Assembly: GCF_000019185.1 (NCBI RefSeq)
Contig: NC_010334.1
Location: 186,001 to 250,000, forward strand
Origin: Shewanella halifaxensis HAW-EB4
Lineage (GTDB): Bacteria; Pseudomonadota; Gammaproteobacteria; Enterobacterales; Shewanellaceae
Reading direction: 5' to 3'
DNA: 64,000 nt
Both the position numbers and the translations under genes were made by a program. Positions 27,128 to 35,090 of the stretch are shown in pieces. The first letter of the stretch is position 1. Each line of letters begins with the position of its first letter. The notes below the pieces were generated by a model, which searched no databases, was not told the origin of the DNA, and worked only from the letters and a program-made list of their open reading frames with translations.

Positions 27128-27805
27128 ATGTCAAATTTAAATTTTTTATTGTTTGGGATTTATCCCTTTATCGCTATAACGGTATTTGTTGTAGGTTGTT
27201 GGATCCGCTACGACCGTGAGCCCTATTCATGGAAGGCTGACTCGAGTCAGATATTCGATCAAAAGGGCTTCCGTTTGGCCAGCTATCTGTTCCATATCGG
27301 TGTCATCTTTATCTTAGGTGGTCACTTCGTTGGTTTGCTAACACCGGAATCTATCTATCACCACTTCATTTCTACGCCTGACAAGCAGTTACTGGCTATG
27401 GTGAGTGGTGGCTTCTTTGGCATACTGTGCTTTATTGGTACTGTGATGTTGATTCGTCGTCGTTTAAACAATGATAGAGTGAAGGCGAATACCAAGCGTT
27501 CGGATCTAGTGGTGTTGTTCTTGCTGCTACTACAGGTCTCTTTAGGCTTGTTGACGATTATCGCATCGGCTCAGCACTTAGATGGCTCGGTGATGGTATT
27601 ACTCGCTAATTGGGCGCAAAGTATTGTGACTCTGCAGGGCGTTCAAGCGACAGAGTCAATTGAGTCGGTCAATATCATCTATAAGTTACACATCCTTGTA
27701 GGATTAACCTTGATAATGATATTCCCATTCACCCGTTTGGTGCATGTGATTAGTGTTCCGGTGAAGTACTTCACCAGAAGTTATCAGATCGTTCGTCAGC
27801 GTTAA
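27128..27805 (+). CDS. narI: Respiratory nitrate reductase, gamma subunit (cytochrome b)
   Basis: This 225-aa membrane subunit oxidises quinol and carries two b hemes. The four heme ligands are His56 and His66 (SYLFHIGVIFILGGHF) and His188 and His206 (YKLHILVG and FTRLVHVIS). These match the E. coli positions to within one residue. The ATG at 27128 follows TAAGGAG. Five membrane helices are visible. A terminator-like hairpin follows at 27816. Confidence 0.96.
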   Translation: MSNLNFLLFGIYPFIAITVFVVGCWIRYDREPYSWKADSSQIFDQKGFRLASYLFHIGVIFILGGHFVGLLTPESIYHHFISTPDKQLLAMVSGGFFGILCFIGTVMLIRRRLNNDRVKANTKRSDLVVLFLLLLQVSLGLLTIIASAQHLDGSVMVLLANWAQSIVTLQGVQATESIESVNIIYKLHILVGLTLIMIFPFTRLVHVISVPVKYFTRSYQIVRQR

Positions 27806-27815
27806 TTTACTCATC

Positions 27816-27863
27816 GGGCTCAGTTTTAGGTGGTGTTACTACTTATTATTGAGCCCTTTTTTT
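27816..27863 (+). terminator. Terminator after narI
   Basis: The arms GGGCTCA and TGAGCCC, with a loop that can pair further through G-U pairs, are followed by seven T residues. The next gene lies 87 bases on, so read-through may serve it. Confidence 0.75.
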
Positions 27864-27949
27864 AGTAATTAACACATTTTTATTTAGCGGGATTGAGAAG
27901 AGCAGATCGAGTCTTCCGCCCTAAAACAAAAAGACAAGGTAATTTTCTT

Positions 27950-28765
27950 ATGGGTTCTTGTGGACAACATGCATCAGCGACTCCTTCTGAACAGAAGTTG
28001 CCAATCATTAGCGTGAATGGCGTTACCATTAAAGAAGAAGTGCTTGCGAACGAACTGCAGTATCACTCAAATAGTGATTTTGACGTAGTGGTTCAACAGG
28101 CAGGGCAAACGTTGGTTATTCGTCAGTTGTTGATTGAGCAAGCGAAACAAAATGGTGTGGATGTTACTGCCGATAATGAGGAGCAGGGTATCGGACAGCT
28201 ATTGGCAGATAAAGTCGTTTATCAAGAGCCTAGCGAAGAGGATTGCCTGCGCTATTTTCAAAATAACCGAGAAAAATTTGTCACCGCTCCGCTATTGGAG
28301 GTTGACCATATTTTACTTCCGGCTTCAGCAGAAGATGAAGAGGCCAAGGAAGTTGCTAGACAAAATGCTGAAAACATATTGGTACAGTTATCACAAGACA
28401 TTAGCTGTTTCGCCGAGTTAGCGAAAAAGTACTCTGCTTGTCCCTCAAAAGAAACGGGCGGCTCGCTTGGGCAGATCAGTAGTGGCCAGACGGTGCCGGA
28501 GTTTGAACAGCAACTGATGCAACATGGTGAAGGACTGGTTGAGCAGCCACTGGCTTCACGCTACGGTTTTCATGTCGTGAATATTGCCAGGAAAGTGGAT
28601 GGCAAGCAGCTCGACTACAACATGGTTGCCGACAAGGTTAAAGGTTACTTAGTTCACCGAGCTTCTAGACTCGCCATCCAAGCCTATATCCATGGGCTGG
28701 TAGAGGTTGCCGAAATCGAAGGGATAGAGGTGGGTTTTGCACCTGAGCTAAATATTCATCTATAG
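27950..28765 (+). CDS. NifM/parvulin-type peptidyl-prolyl isomerase
   Basis: This protein (271 aa) has an N-terminal helical part (about residues 15-90, with IISVNGVTIKEEVLANELQY) and a rotamase domain at about 112-235 (LEVDHILLPAS, FAELAKKYSACPSKETGGSLG and YGFHVVNI). There is no signal peptide, so unlike SurA or PpiD it should act in the cytoplasm. NifM-like isomerases are found beside nar genes in several proteobacteria and probably help fold NarG or NarH; that role is inference. The ATG at 27950 follows AAGG; an earlier in-frame start is less likely. Confidence 0.85.
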   Translation: MGSCGQHASATPSEQKLPIISVNGVTIKEEVLANELQYHSNSDFDVVVQQAGQTLVIRQLLIEQAKQNGVDVTADNEEQGIGQLLADKVVYQEPSEEDCLRYFQNNREKFVTAPLLEVDHILLPASAEDEEAKEVARQNAENILVQLSQDISCFAELAKKYSACPSKETGGSLGQISSGQTVPEFEQQLMQHGEGLVEQPLASRYGFHVVNIARKVDGKQLDYNMVADKVKGYLVHRASRLAIQAYIHGLVEVAEIEGIEVGFAPELNIHL

Positions 28766-28811
28766 GCTTTAATCCTATTACTCAACTGTCGTTTGGGTAT
28801 AACCGCATGTC

Positions 28812-29309
28812 TCAGCCCCTACCGTTAATAACGTAGGGGTTTTTTTCTCTAAATGATCCCACCGCCATCGCGATAGACAGCAGAATGATGGCATTGAAGA
28901 ACACCGGTACGATGATGAAGTAGTACCCCAGCTCGTGAACCGTGTTACCACCAATGACCGCAGTGACCGCTGTCGCGCCCCCTGGCGGGTGCATAGAGTC
29001 GGTAAAGTGCATCGCTAACATCGCGAGTCCAATAGCCACTGACGAGGCGACAACAGCATTCGGAATTAAAAAATAGCAAGTGATGCCAATAAAGGCGGCA
29101 ATCAGATGGCCACCAATCAGTGGCCATGGCTGAGAGACAGGGCTGTGGGGAATGGCAAATATCAGCATGGCCGACGCCCCGGTAGAGGCGAGTACCATCG
29201 GCATATCGTTGGCTTCTAAAATGCTGTTACTGAAAAAGGAGGCGCAAAGGGTGGCAAAAAATGCCCCAATGATTGATGCAATGACTTCGGTGTTGGACAT
29301 TTTTTTCAT
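28812..29309 (-). CDS. HPP-family membrane protein
   Basis: The protein (165 aa) has four or five membrane helices and the family motif DSMHPPGGATAV near residue 107. HPP proteins of cyanobacteria and chloroplasts have been linked to nitrite transport. Its position just past narGHJI makes a role in moving nitrite or another anion plausible; this is inference. It converges on the NifM-like gene, and its last codons lie inside that gene's terminator. No strong ribosome site is visible. Confidence 0.88.
   Translation of the reverse strand: MKKMSNTEVIASIIGAFFATLCASFFSNSILEANDMPMVLASTGASAMLIFAIPHSPVSQPWPLIGGHLIAAFIGITCYFLIPNAVVASSVAIGLAMLAMHFTDSMHPPGGATAVTAVIGGNTVHELGYYFIIVPVFFNAIILLSIAMAVGSFREKNPYVINGRG
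28816..28846 (+). terminator. Terminator of the nar-linked isomerase gene
   Basis: A 7-bp stem (CCCCTAC and GTAGGGG) with a 10-base loop runs into seven T residues. It overlaps the last codons of the convergent HPP gene. Confidence 0.9.
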
Positions 29310-29523
29310 AAGTACTGGCGGCTCATTCTCACCTGCTAATTAGTAATAAGCATAGTTTAGGAATAGGGAATTACTAATTAATTCAAGGTGAATAGTGGCG
29401 CAGAGAATGGATTTTAGTAGTTGTTTTTGGGGGAGATATGTCGATTTATATTTGCTGGTGGGGGCAGTTTTGAAGGTGATAGATATTAGCTGGAAACGGA
29501 TCTCGGGAGAGGGAGGAAGCAAA

Positions 29524-29551
29524 GGGCATCTGTTAGCTGTATAAGATGCCC
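29524..29551 (-). terminator. Weak terminator-like hairpin
   Basis: An 8-bp stem (GGGCATCT and AGATGCCC) with a 12-base loop lies beyond the stop codon of the leftward nasA operon. Only three T residues follow on that strand. The rest of 29310-29585 shows no gene I can support. Confidence 0.4.
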
Positions 29552-29585
29552 GGTCACTTCACTGAAGCCTAACTTTTGGCTCACA

Positions 29586-29996
29586 CTAGATATTTGACTC
29601 TATCTCAATCGGACTTTCTTTACGGTCAAATACTACGTATCTTCCAACACCATTGCCCGTTTCTACATCATTGGCCATCTTATTCAAAAACTGTTCTGCA
29701 TCGTTTGAGCTAGGAGCTTGACCCTCTTCACCACTTAAGCTGGCAATGAAAATGAAGTTCCAAGTCTTATTGATGTTGTCAGCTTCCTCAACCAGATCGC
29801 TAAAGGAAGCGATCTCTTCAGGTAACTTATCGACACACATTACTGGGCTAATGGTGCCTTTTTGATGTTTTTTACTTTTTTTCGGATTAACGGACTCGGC
29901 ATTAGCAAACAGCAGCAAGAGTCGTTGTGGATTAGATTGATTCTTTGTCATTTTTAGTAATTCGTCGAAATTCGCAATCATCGTATTTTTACTCAT
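29586..29996 (-). CDS. Small protein of unknown function in the nasA-kinase operon
   Basis: This is a 136-aa soluble protein. The first 25 residues (ANFDELLKMTKNQSNPQRLLLLFANAE) and the middle (KTWNFIFIASLSGEEGQ) suggest a compact alpha/beta fold; the centre is basic (KKSKKHQKG). It starts 13 bases after the kinase fusion gene and is the last gene of that operon. I cannot place it in a known family. Given the position, it could be a substrate or adaptor of the kinase/phosphatase, which is a guess from context only. Confidence 0.65.
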   Translation of the reverse strand: MSKNTMIANFDELLKMTKNQSNPQRLLLLFANAESVNPKKSKKHQKGTISPVMCVDKLPEEIASFSDLVEEADNINKTWNFIFIASLSGEEGQAPSSNDAEQFLNKMANDVETGNGVGRYVVFDRKESPIEIESNI

Positions 29997-30009
29997 CTAG
30001 GTAGTTGTT

Positions 30010-31749
30010 TTAGTTATGTTTGAACATTGCTATTACAAGTAGCAGCATTAAGATCCAGAATCCGGATAGGAGTTGCCAAAACAGGATTTGGCTCTTGTTC
30101 TTTCGGATTTGTGGATCGTCTCTTAAGTAATTTGAATTAGGATTTTTAAGATCCTTCAGAAAGTCAGCTATACGCTGATATCTATGCTCTAAATCAAACA
30201 TGACACCGCGCTGCAGCGTTCTATCAAACCAGACAGGGATCATCGGGTTTAGACTGTTGGCAGGAATATAGCGTAATCTGTCATACTCAAATGCCGTTTG
30301 GCATTCTTCAATTTTTTTCCCATAGGGGAGTTCGCCACAAAACAGTTCATAAGTAATCGTGGCCAAGGCATAAAGATCGCCTTGAATGCCGGTATTTTTT
30401 CCAAGAAGATACTTGGGGTCGGAGTAACTGGCGGTGCCAAGCACCCCCTCGTGTTCCAGTGGAATAAATATTTCAGCGACTCCGGCAACAAATACTGAGC
30501 CGAAATCAACAATTTTGATATTCAGAACGCTGTCAATGATGATATTGGCTGGCTTTAAGTCTTGGTGTATGGTTTCCATCTTATGGAATTCATTTAAGCC
30601 TTTGGCAATCTCTTCGACAATGGATATTGCAGTCTTAGGCTTTGGAAAGCGATTTTGCTGCATCCATTTATCGAGTGATATGCCGTCGACATATTCCATC
30701 AGATAGTACAGACAGGTTCTTTTTCTTTTCTGCTCAATGACCTTAACCACGTAAGGGCTATTGATCCTTTTTCCGATCCACTCCTCCTGTATAAACCGGT
30801 CAATATAGCCTGCGTCATCCTCGAAATTAATCGAGGGCGTTTTCATGGCCATCAGTTCACCCGTGTCAGTATCTTTCACTAGGTAAATTTGGCTTCTGCT
30901 ACTGGCAAACAGCTCTTTAATAACCTTATATCCATCTAACTTTACCCCCGTGTCTAATGGTGGTGGAAAAGGTAGCATGGTTAGCTTGGAGTTGTAGTCA
31001 TTGAGACTTTCATTGGGGAGAGATGTCACTTCTCCAATGACGCCACTTACGTTGTCATCACTGCCATTTTCTAGTGCCAAGTAGACTAATTTGTCGATTT
31101 TTTGCTGTGGAGAGGTTGAGTCTGACAGGGTGTTTACTAGATTTTCCTCATCTACAAAGTCATGGATACCATCTGAGGTTAGCAGGAGTTGGTCGCCCTT
31201 GATTAAATTGAGACTGCTGTAATCAATTTGTAAGCAGTTATCCATCCCTAATGCTCTGGATAGAAAGCTCTTTCCTGAAGCGATACTGGCAATATGGTCA
31301 CGGGTCAGCTGGCTAAGGCTACCGTCTCGAAATAGGTAAGCTCGGCTGTCACCAACGTGGAAATAGTGGCAAGTTTGAGACTTAATCACGAGTCCGGTAA
31401 ACGTTGTCAGATAGCCTTTCTCTTCGCTTGCAAATTCATGGCTACGTTTGAAAAGTGTAATGTTAATGCTGGAGAGGAGCTTTTGTCCGGCATGTTTTAC
31501 AGACCAGGTATCTGGGGTTGGGTAATAATCTTCAATAAAGCGTTTTACTGCCGTTTCGCTGGCATCCTTGCCTGCTTCAGCACTGCTCACACCATCGGCA
31601 ACGACGAGAGCAATCCCTTTACCTTCCAGTAGTCTTTCTTCTGATGGAGAAAAAAATCCAACAGCATCTTCATTGATCTCTTTCAAGCCGCGGGTGCTAT
31701 GGCTGGCGAGATCGATGGTAAGCTTATTTGACTTTTTTTTATGGGTCAT
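30010..31749 (-). CDS. PP2C phosphatase - Ser/Thr kinase fusion with C-terminal membrane anchor
   Basis: Residues 5-245 form a PP2C-type phosphatase with metal-binding Asp residues in NEDA (28), ADG (52), SDG (193) and DDN (231). Residues 275-540 form a Hanks-type kinase with Lys303, catalytic HQDLKPAN (Asp397) and DFG (415-417). One membrane helix closes the protein (about 553-575). The glycine loop reads ELFASSRSQIYLV and lacks the usual GxGxxG, so activity needs testing. It follows a nasA-like gene, as PA1782 does in Pseudomonas aeruginosa (nasA-PA1782-nirB). I prefer the ATG at 31749, which has AGGA six bases upstream; a start at 31821 would overlap the transporter gene. Confidence 0.9.
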   Translation of the reverse strand: MTHKKKSNKLTIDLASHSTRGLKEINEDAVGFFSPSEERLLEGKGIALVVADGVSSAEAGKDASETAVKRFIEDYYPTPDTWSVKHAGQKLLSSINITLFKRSHEFASEEKGYLTTFTGLVIKSQTCHYFHVGDSRAYLFRDGSLSQLTRDHIASIASGKSFLSRALGMDNCLQIDYSSLNLIKGDQLLLTSDGIHDFVDEENLVNTLSDSTSPQQKIDKLVYLALENGSDDNVSGVIGEVTSLPNESLNDYNSKLTMLPFPPPLDTGVKLDGYKVIKELFASSRSQIYLVKDTDTGELMAMKTPSINFEDDAGYIDRFIQEEWIGKRINSPYVVKVIEQKRKRTCLYYLMEYVDGISLDKWMQQNRFPKPKTAISIVEEIAKGLNEFHKMETIHQDLKPANIIIDSVLNIKIVDFGSVFVAGVAEIFIPLEHEGVLGTASYSDPKYLLGKNTGIQGDLYALATITYELFCGELPYGKKIEECQTAFEYDRLRYIPANSLNPMIPVWFDRTLQRGVMFDLEHRYQRIADFLKDLKNPNSNYLRDDPQIRKNKSQILFWQLLSGFWILMLLLVIAMFKHN

Positions 31750-31810
31750 AGCCAATCCTGAGATGCTGTTGACTAGGCAACCACAACCACTGGTTGCCGT
31801 CTGCTTGTCA

Positions 31811-33286
31811 CTAATCGACATCAATTAGCTCAACAGTACCGTCTTCATTAACTTCCGCCATATGACCTTTTGGCTCACTAAGGAAGAGTACAGCTAAGAA
31901 CATCACGGCTGACGAAGCGGCGATGACCATAAAGAAGGTACTGTAATCAACAAATGACAACACGGTTAAATAGATCACCGCACCGACATTGCCGTATGCT
32001 CCCGTCATTCCGGCGATTTGACCTGTCATTCGACGTTTAACCAGTGGCACGATGGCAAATACTGCTCCTTCACCTGCTTGAACGAAGAAAGAGCAGACCA
32101 TAGTTGCCATCACTGCGAAGGGGATAAACCAGGTTCCGTCTATCTGACTCAGCATGGCATAGCCTAATGTTAGACCCCCAATGAAAATCATCAAAGATTG
32201 GCGGCGACCAAATTTATCACTGAGCCAGCCTCCAGTGGGGCGAGCAACTAGGTTCATAAAGGCGAATCCAGAGGCTAACAGACCCGCTTTAACAGGATCC
32301 AGACCTTCGAATGTATCTAGGAAGAACAGTGGTAGCATGGATACTACGGCAAGTTCGGAACCAAAGGTGACAAAGTAGGCGACGTTCAGGATTGCAACTT
32401 GTTTAAACTCATACTTATCAATATCAGGGACACCGTGGGTGAGGTTTTCCTTATTGACGCGCCAGATTGAATTGAGCTGTATAAAGAATAAAGCAGTAAG
32501 ACCCACCCACATCATGTACATGGTTTCTGTTGCATAGAGGTTGACGCCAGCAGGAGATAGCTTCCACGCTAAAACGGCCAGTGCGATATACATTGGCACA
32601 TTCATGCCTAGGTAGAAAAAGAAGTCTTTCCAACTGGTGACTTCAAGTCCACCAGATTTTTTGGGTTTAAAGTAGGTCGAGCCTTTAGGGGTATTGCGGG
32701 CCATTATGTAGAAAAAGATACCGTAGAGTCCTGCTGCGACACCCGTTAGCCCTAGGGCATAACGCCATCCGTCGTCACCACCAAAAGCATAGGCTATGGT
32801 AGGTAATGTCATCGCAGCAGCTGCCGAACCAAAGTTACCCCAACCGCCATAGATACCTTCAGCAATACCTACCTGTTTTGCTGGAAACCATTCACCCACT
32901 AAACGGATGCCGATCACGAAGCCCGCGCCGACAAAACCGAGTAAAAATCGGAAAAAGGCCAACTGTTCAAAGCTGGTCGCCGTGGCGAAGGTGAGACAGA
33001 TCCCCGAGGAAAGGATTAACAGGCTGCTATAAATGATCCGCGGACCAAACTTGTCGACGAGGATACCGATAATGATCCGCGCCGGAATCGTCAATGCCAC
33101 GTTCAGGATGAGCAAAGCCTTGACTTGATCACTTGTTAGGTCAAAAGCCTCTTTGATAAAGACCATCAAGGGGGCGTGACTGAACCACACCACAAAGGAT
33201 AGGAAAAACGCAAACCAGGTAATGTGGAGCATTTTTATTTTAGGATCCGCCAAATTTAGCAGATTCATTCTTCCGTTATTTTGCAT
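31811..33286 (-). CDS. NasA/NarK-type nitrate transporter (MFS)
   Basis: This major facilitator (491 aa) has twelve helices and nitrate-porter signatures (GIYGGWGNFGSAAAAMTLP and GMTGAYGNVGAVIYL). It is the third nitrate/nitrite porter in this locus and the most NasA-like. The ATG at 33286 follows TCTGGAG; the longer ORF adds 50 polar residues with no ribosome site and is rejected. It heads a leftward operon with the PP2C-kinase fusion and a small protein. An FNR-like box lies about 82 bases upstream. Confidence 0.9.
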   Translation of the reverse strand: MQNNGRMNLLNLADPKIKMLHITWFAFFLSFVVWFSHAPLMVFIKEAFDLTSDQVKALLILNVALTIPARIIIGILVDKFGPRIIYSSLLILSSGICLTFATATSFEQLAFFRFLLGFVGAGFVIGIRLVGEWFPAKQVGIAEGIYGGWGNFGSAAAAMTLPTIAYAFGGDDGWRYALGLTGVAAGLYGIFFYIMARNTPKGSTYFKPKKSGGLEVTSWKDFFFYLGMNVPMYIALAVLAWKLSPAGVNLYATETMYMMWVGLTALFFIQLNSIWRVNKENLTHGVPDIDKYEFKQVAILNVAYFVTFGSELAVVSMLPLFFLDTFEGLDPVKAGLLASGFAFMNLVARPTGGWLSDKFGRRQSLMIFIGGLTLGYAMLSQIDGTWFIPFAVMATMVCSFFVQAGEGAVFAIVPLVKRRMTGQIAGMTGAYGNVGAVIYLTVLSFVDYSTFFMVIAASSAVMFLAVLFLSEPKGHMAEVNEDGTVELIDVD

Positions 33287-33583
33287 ACGTCGACTCCAGA
33301 AGGTTTTATACGCGAAATTATGTAGTTGTAATGCACGGTATTGTTGATCACGTGTTGAAAAAGTGTGTTGATCTGCGTCAATTGTGGCACGGTTGTGTGA
33401 TGGATGTCTCGAATTATTTTTATGCGTGATTTTCACCGGGGGCGTGTTTTTAACAAAAATGTAAGGTGAGGAAAGTATTAGTTTTTACTCTAAATTAGCA
33501 CCAAGGGAGAAAGTTGAAAGCTCAACTAAAGACCATGAAAACAGAGCTTCATGGTCTCTCAGGTATTGCTGGAGGCTTGTAAA
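33287..33583. promoter_or_regulatory. Upstream region of the nasA-like gene with an FNR/EtrA box
   Basis: The sequence TTGATCTGCGTCAA at 33368-33381 matches TTGAT-N4-ATCAA at nine of ten positions. This suggests that the transporter-kinase operon is switched by oxygen. A hairpin with 10-bp arms (AGACCATGAA, 33530-33557) lies past the rarD stop codon and may be its terminator, though it has no T-run. Confidence 0.6.
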
Positions 33584-34477
33584 TTATAACCGCGATGTTG
33601 TAGGAGACATTCGTTTCTTAAATACAATATCGGCAATACAGAGCAGTAAGCCTAACCAGATCAAGCTAAAGCTTGCCACCTTCACCGGTAATAACACCTC
33701 GCCAAATATCATCACGGCCAGCAAGAACTGAATGCTGGGCTCTATATACTGAATAAAGCCAATCATGATCAGACTGATCTTCTCCACTGCAAGAGAGAAC
33801 AGAACCAATGGGATTAGGGTGACTGGCGCTGAGAGTAGGTACAGCAAAATCTTACTGTTGTCATCTGAATATAAAACGGAAGTTTGATGCCATAGATCGC
33901 TCATGATCAAGCACAGGGCAAAGGGTAGCATCAAAATCAGCTCAATCATCATGATGCTTAGCGCGTCTAAATCGACGAATTTCTTCATCAAACCGTACAG
34001 GGCAAAAGTGCCACCCATGATGATTGAAAGCCAAGGCAACTCGCCATAATAGAGCACTTGTAGACCAATACCAGCAATAGAAAGTGCTACGGCAACAGAC
34101 TGAAGAGTCGACAGTTTGTCCTTGAGGAATAGTACGCCCAAGGCAATCGAAAAAATCGGGTTCATAAAGTAGCCTAAACTGGCTGCTAGCACTTGCCCGT
34201 TGGTCACTGCCCAAGTGAAGCTATATAACGAGGTGAGGTTAAATATCCCGGCTAAAAAGCAGATTAACAAGACTCTTCTGTTGCGCATTGCTGCCCATAT
34301 TTTTGCCATCGGAAGAGATTTAGCTTTAAGTAACAGGTAAATACAGGGAATGGAGAATAATATCCGAATCGATAATAACTCGAGCACATTGGCACTGGGG
34401 ATAAATTGAAAATAGAGCGGCAGTAAGCCCCAAGCCAAAAAGGCACAAACCGCGATTGAATTACCAGAAAACAACAT
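33584..34477 (-). CDS. rarD: EamA-family permease RarD
   Basis: This ten-helix permease (297 aa) has the RarD pattern: an opening FLAWGLLPLYFQFIPSANVLELLSIR segment, TNGQVLAASLGYFMNPIF and, near the end, FIQYIEPSIQFLLAV. RarD is known as a chloramphenicol-sensitivity protein; its natural substrate is unclear. It stands alone, reading left, with the M20 remnant behind it. Confidence 0.88.
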   Translation of the reverse strand: MLFSGNSIAVCAFLAWGLLPLYFQFIPSANVLELLSIRILFSIPCIYLLLKAKSLPMAKIWAAMRNRRVLLICFLAGIFNLTSLYSFTWAVTNGQVLAASLGYFMNPIFSIALGVLFLKDKLSTLQSVAVALSIAGIGLQVLYYGELPWLSIIMGGTFALYGLMKKFVDLDALSIMMIELILMLPFALCLIMSDLWHQTSVLYSDDNSKILLYLLSAPVTLIPLVLFSLAVEKISLIMIGFIQYIEPSIQFLLAVMIFGEVLLPVKVASFSLIWLGLLLCIADIVFKKRMSPTTSRL

Positions 34478-34548
34478 AGGGCGCTTCTCATCATAAAAGG
34501 AGACCGTGTATGTTGGTCTCCAACAGGCTTGAACGATTATTAACTAAA

Positions 34549-34788
34549 TCACTCACTCGGTAATTGATCTCGAACTAGTTCAACCCAAAATTTGACGCTA
34601 ACCATCAGTAGCTCGTCGTTAAAATCATAATGTGGTAGGTGTAGCGCGACGCTCCCTTTCTCTCCTTTGGTGCCATTGACGACCAATATATAGCAGCTAG
34701 CCACTTCACGTTGCATGAAGGAAAAATCTTCCGAGCTACAGTAGGGTTTGCACTTATCGTTAAGTGTATCGATGGCGGTAAAAGATCT
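34549..34788 (-). pseudogene. C-terminal remnant of an M20 amidohydrolase
   Basis: Read leftward, the frame gives the last 80 or so residues of an M20 peptidase, including SSEDFSFMQREVASCYILVV, GSVALHLPHYDFND and a natural stop codon. This lines up closely with the intact gene at 11633 (SEDFSFMLREAPGCYILVG, GSVALHKPTYDFND). Upstream the frame meets a stop codon at 34789-34791, and the catalytic N-terminal domain is missing. It is therefore a decayed gene. It has no start codon of its own and is too short for most ORF finders. Confidence 0.85.
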
Positions 34789-34973
34789 CTATTTCAGCCA
34801 TAGTAACTTAATGCTTTAGTGCCTACAGCAAGATGAAAAGCCAGAAGCTTAATCTAGATTAAGGACTTTGCTCTGTTTTGCAGGTAATATCCAGTATCTG
34901 CCGCTTGTTGTGCCTTTTAAACGAGGTGTCGCACGAAGAATTCAGCGATGACACATTAAACATTAGCTATCTG

Positions 34974-35008
34974 ACAGCCATGCCTTATTGCATGGCTGTT
35001 GTGTTTTT
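34974..35008 (+). terminator. Orphan rightward terminator
   Basis: A perfect 10-bp stem (ACAGCCATGC and GCATGGCTGT) with loop CTTATT is followed by TGTGTTTTT. No rightward gene lies upstream for over 10 kb except across strand changes, so it may be left from a lost gene. Confidence 0.6.
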
Positions 35009-35090
35009 GATCTTTGGCAAGGCTGGTGGATAGCCGACATACCAATCTGCAACAGCGATTGGTATAAATTGATTTTTAAGAGGATTGCAC

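Noticed and set aside
29340..29522. A 60-codon leftward open frame after the HPP gene
   Set aside because: It has low-complexity composition, no ribosome site and no family; it is AT-rich intergenic sequence.
31749..33436. Overlap between the kinase fusion and the nasA-like gene, and a 50-residue N-terminal extension of the latter
   Set aside because: Both disappear when starts with good ribosome sites are used (31749 and 33286).
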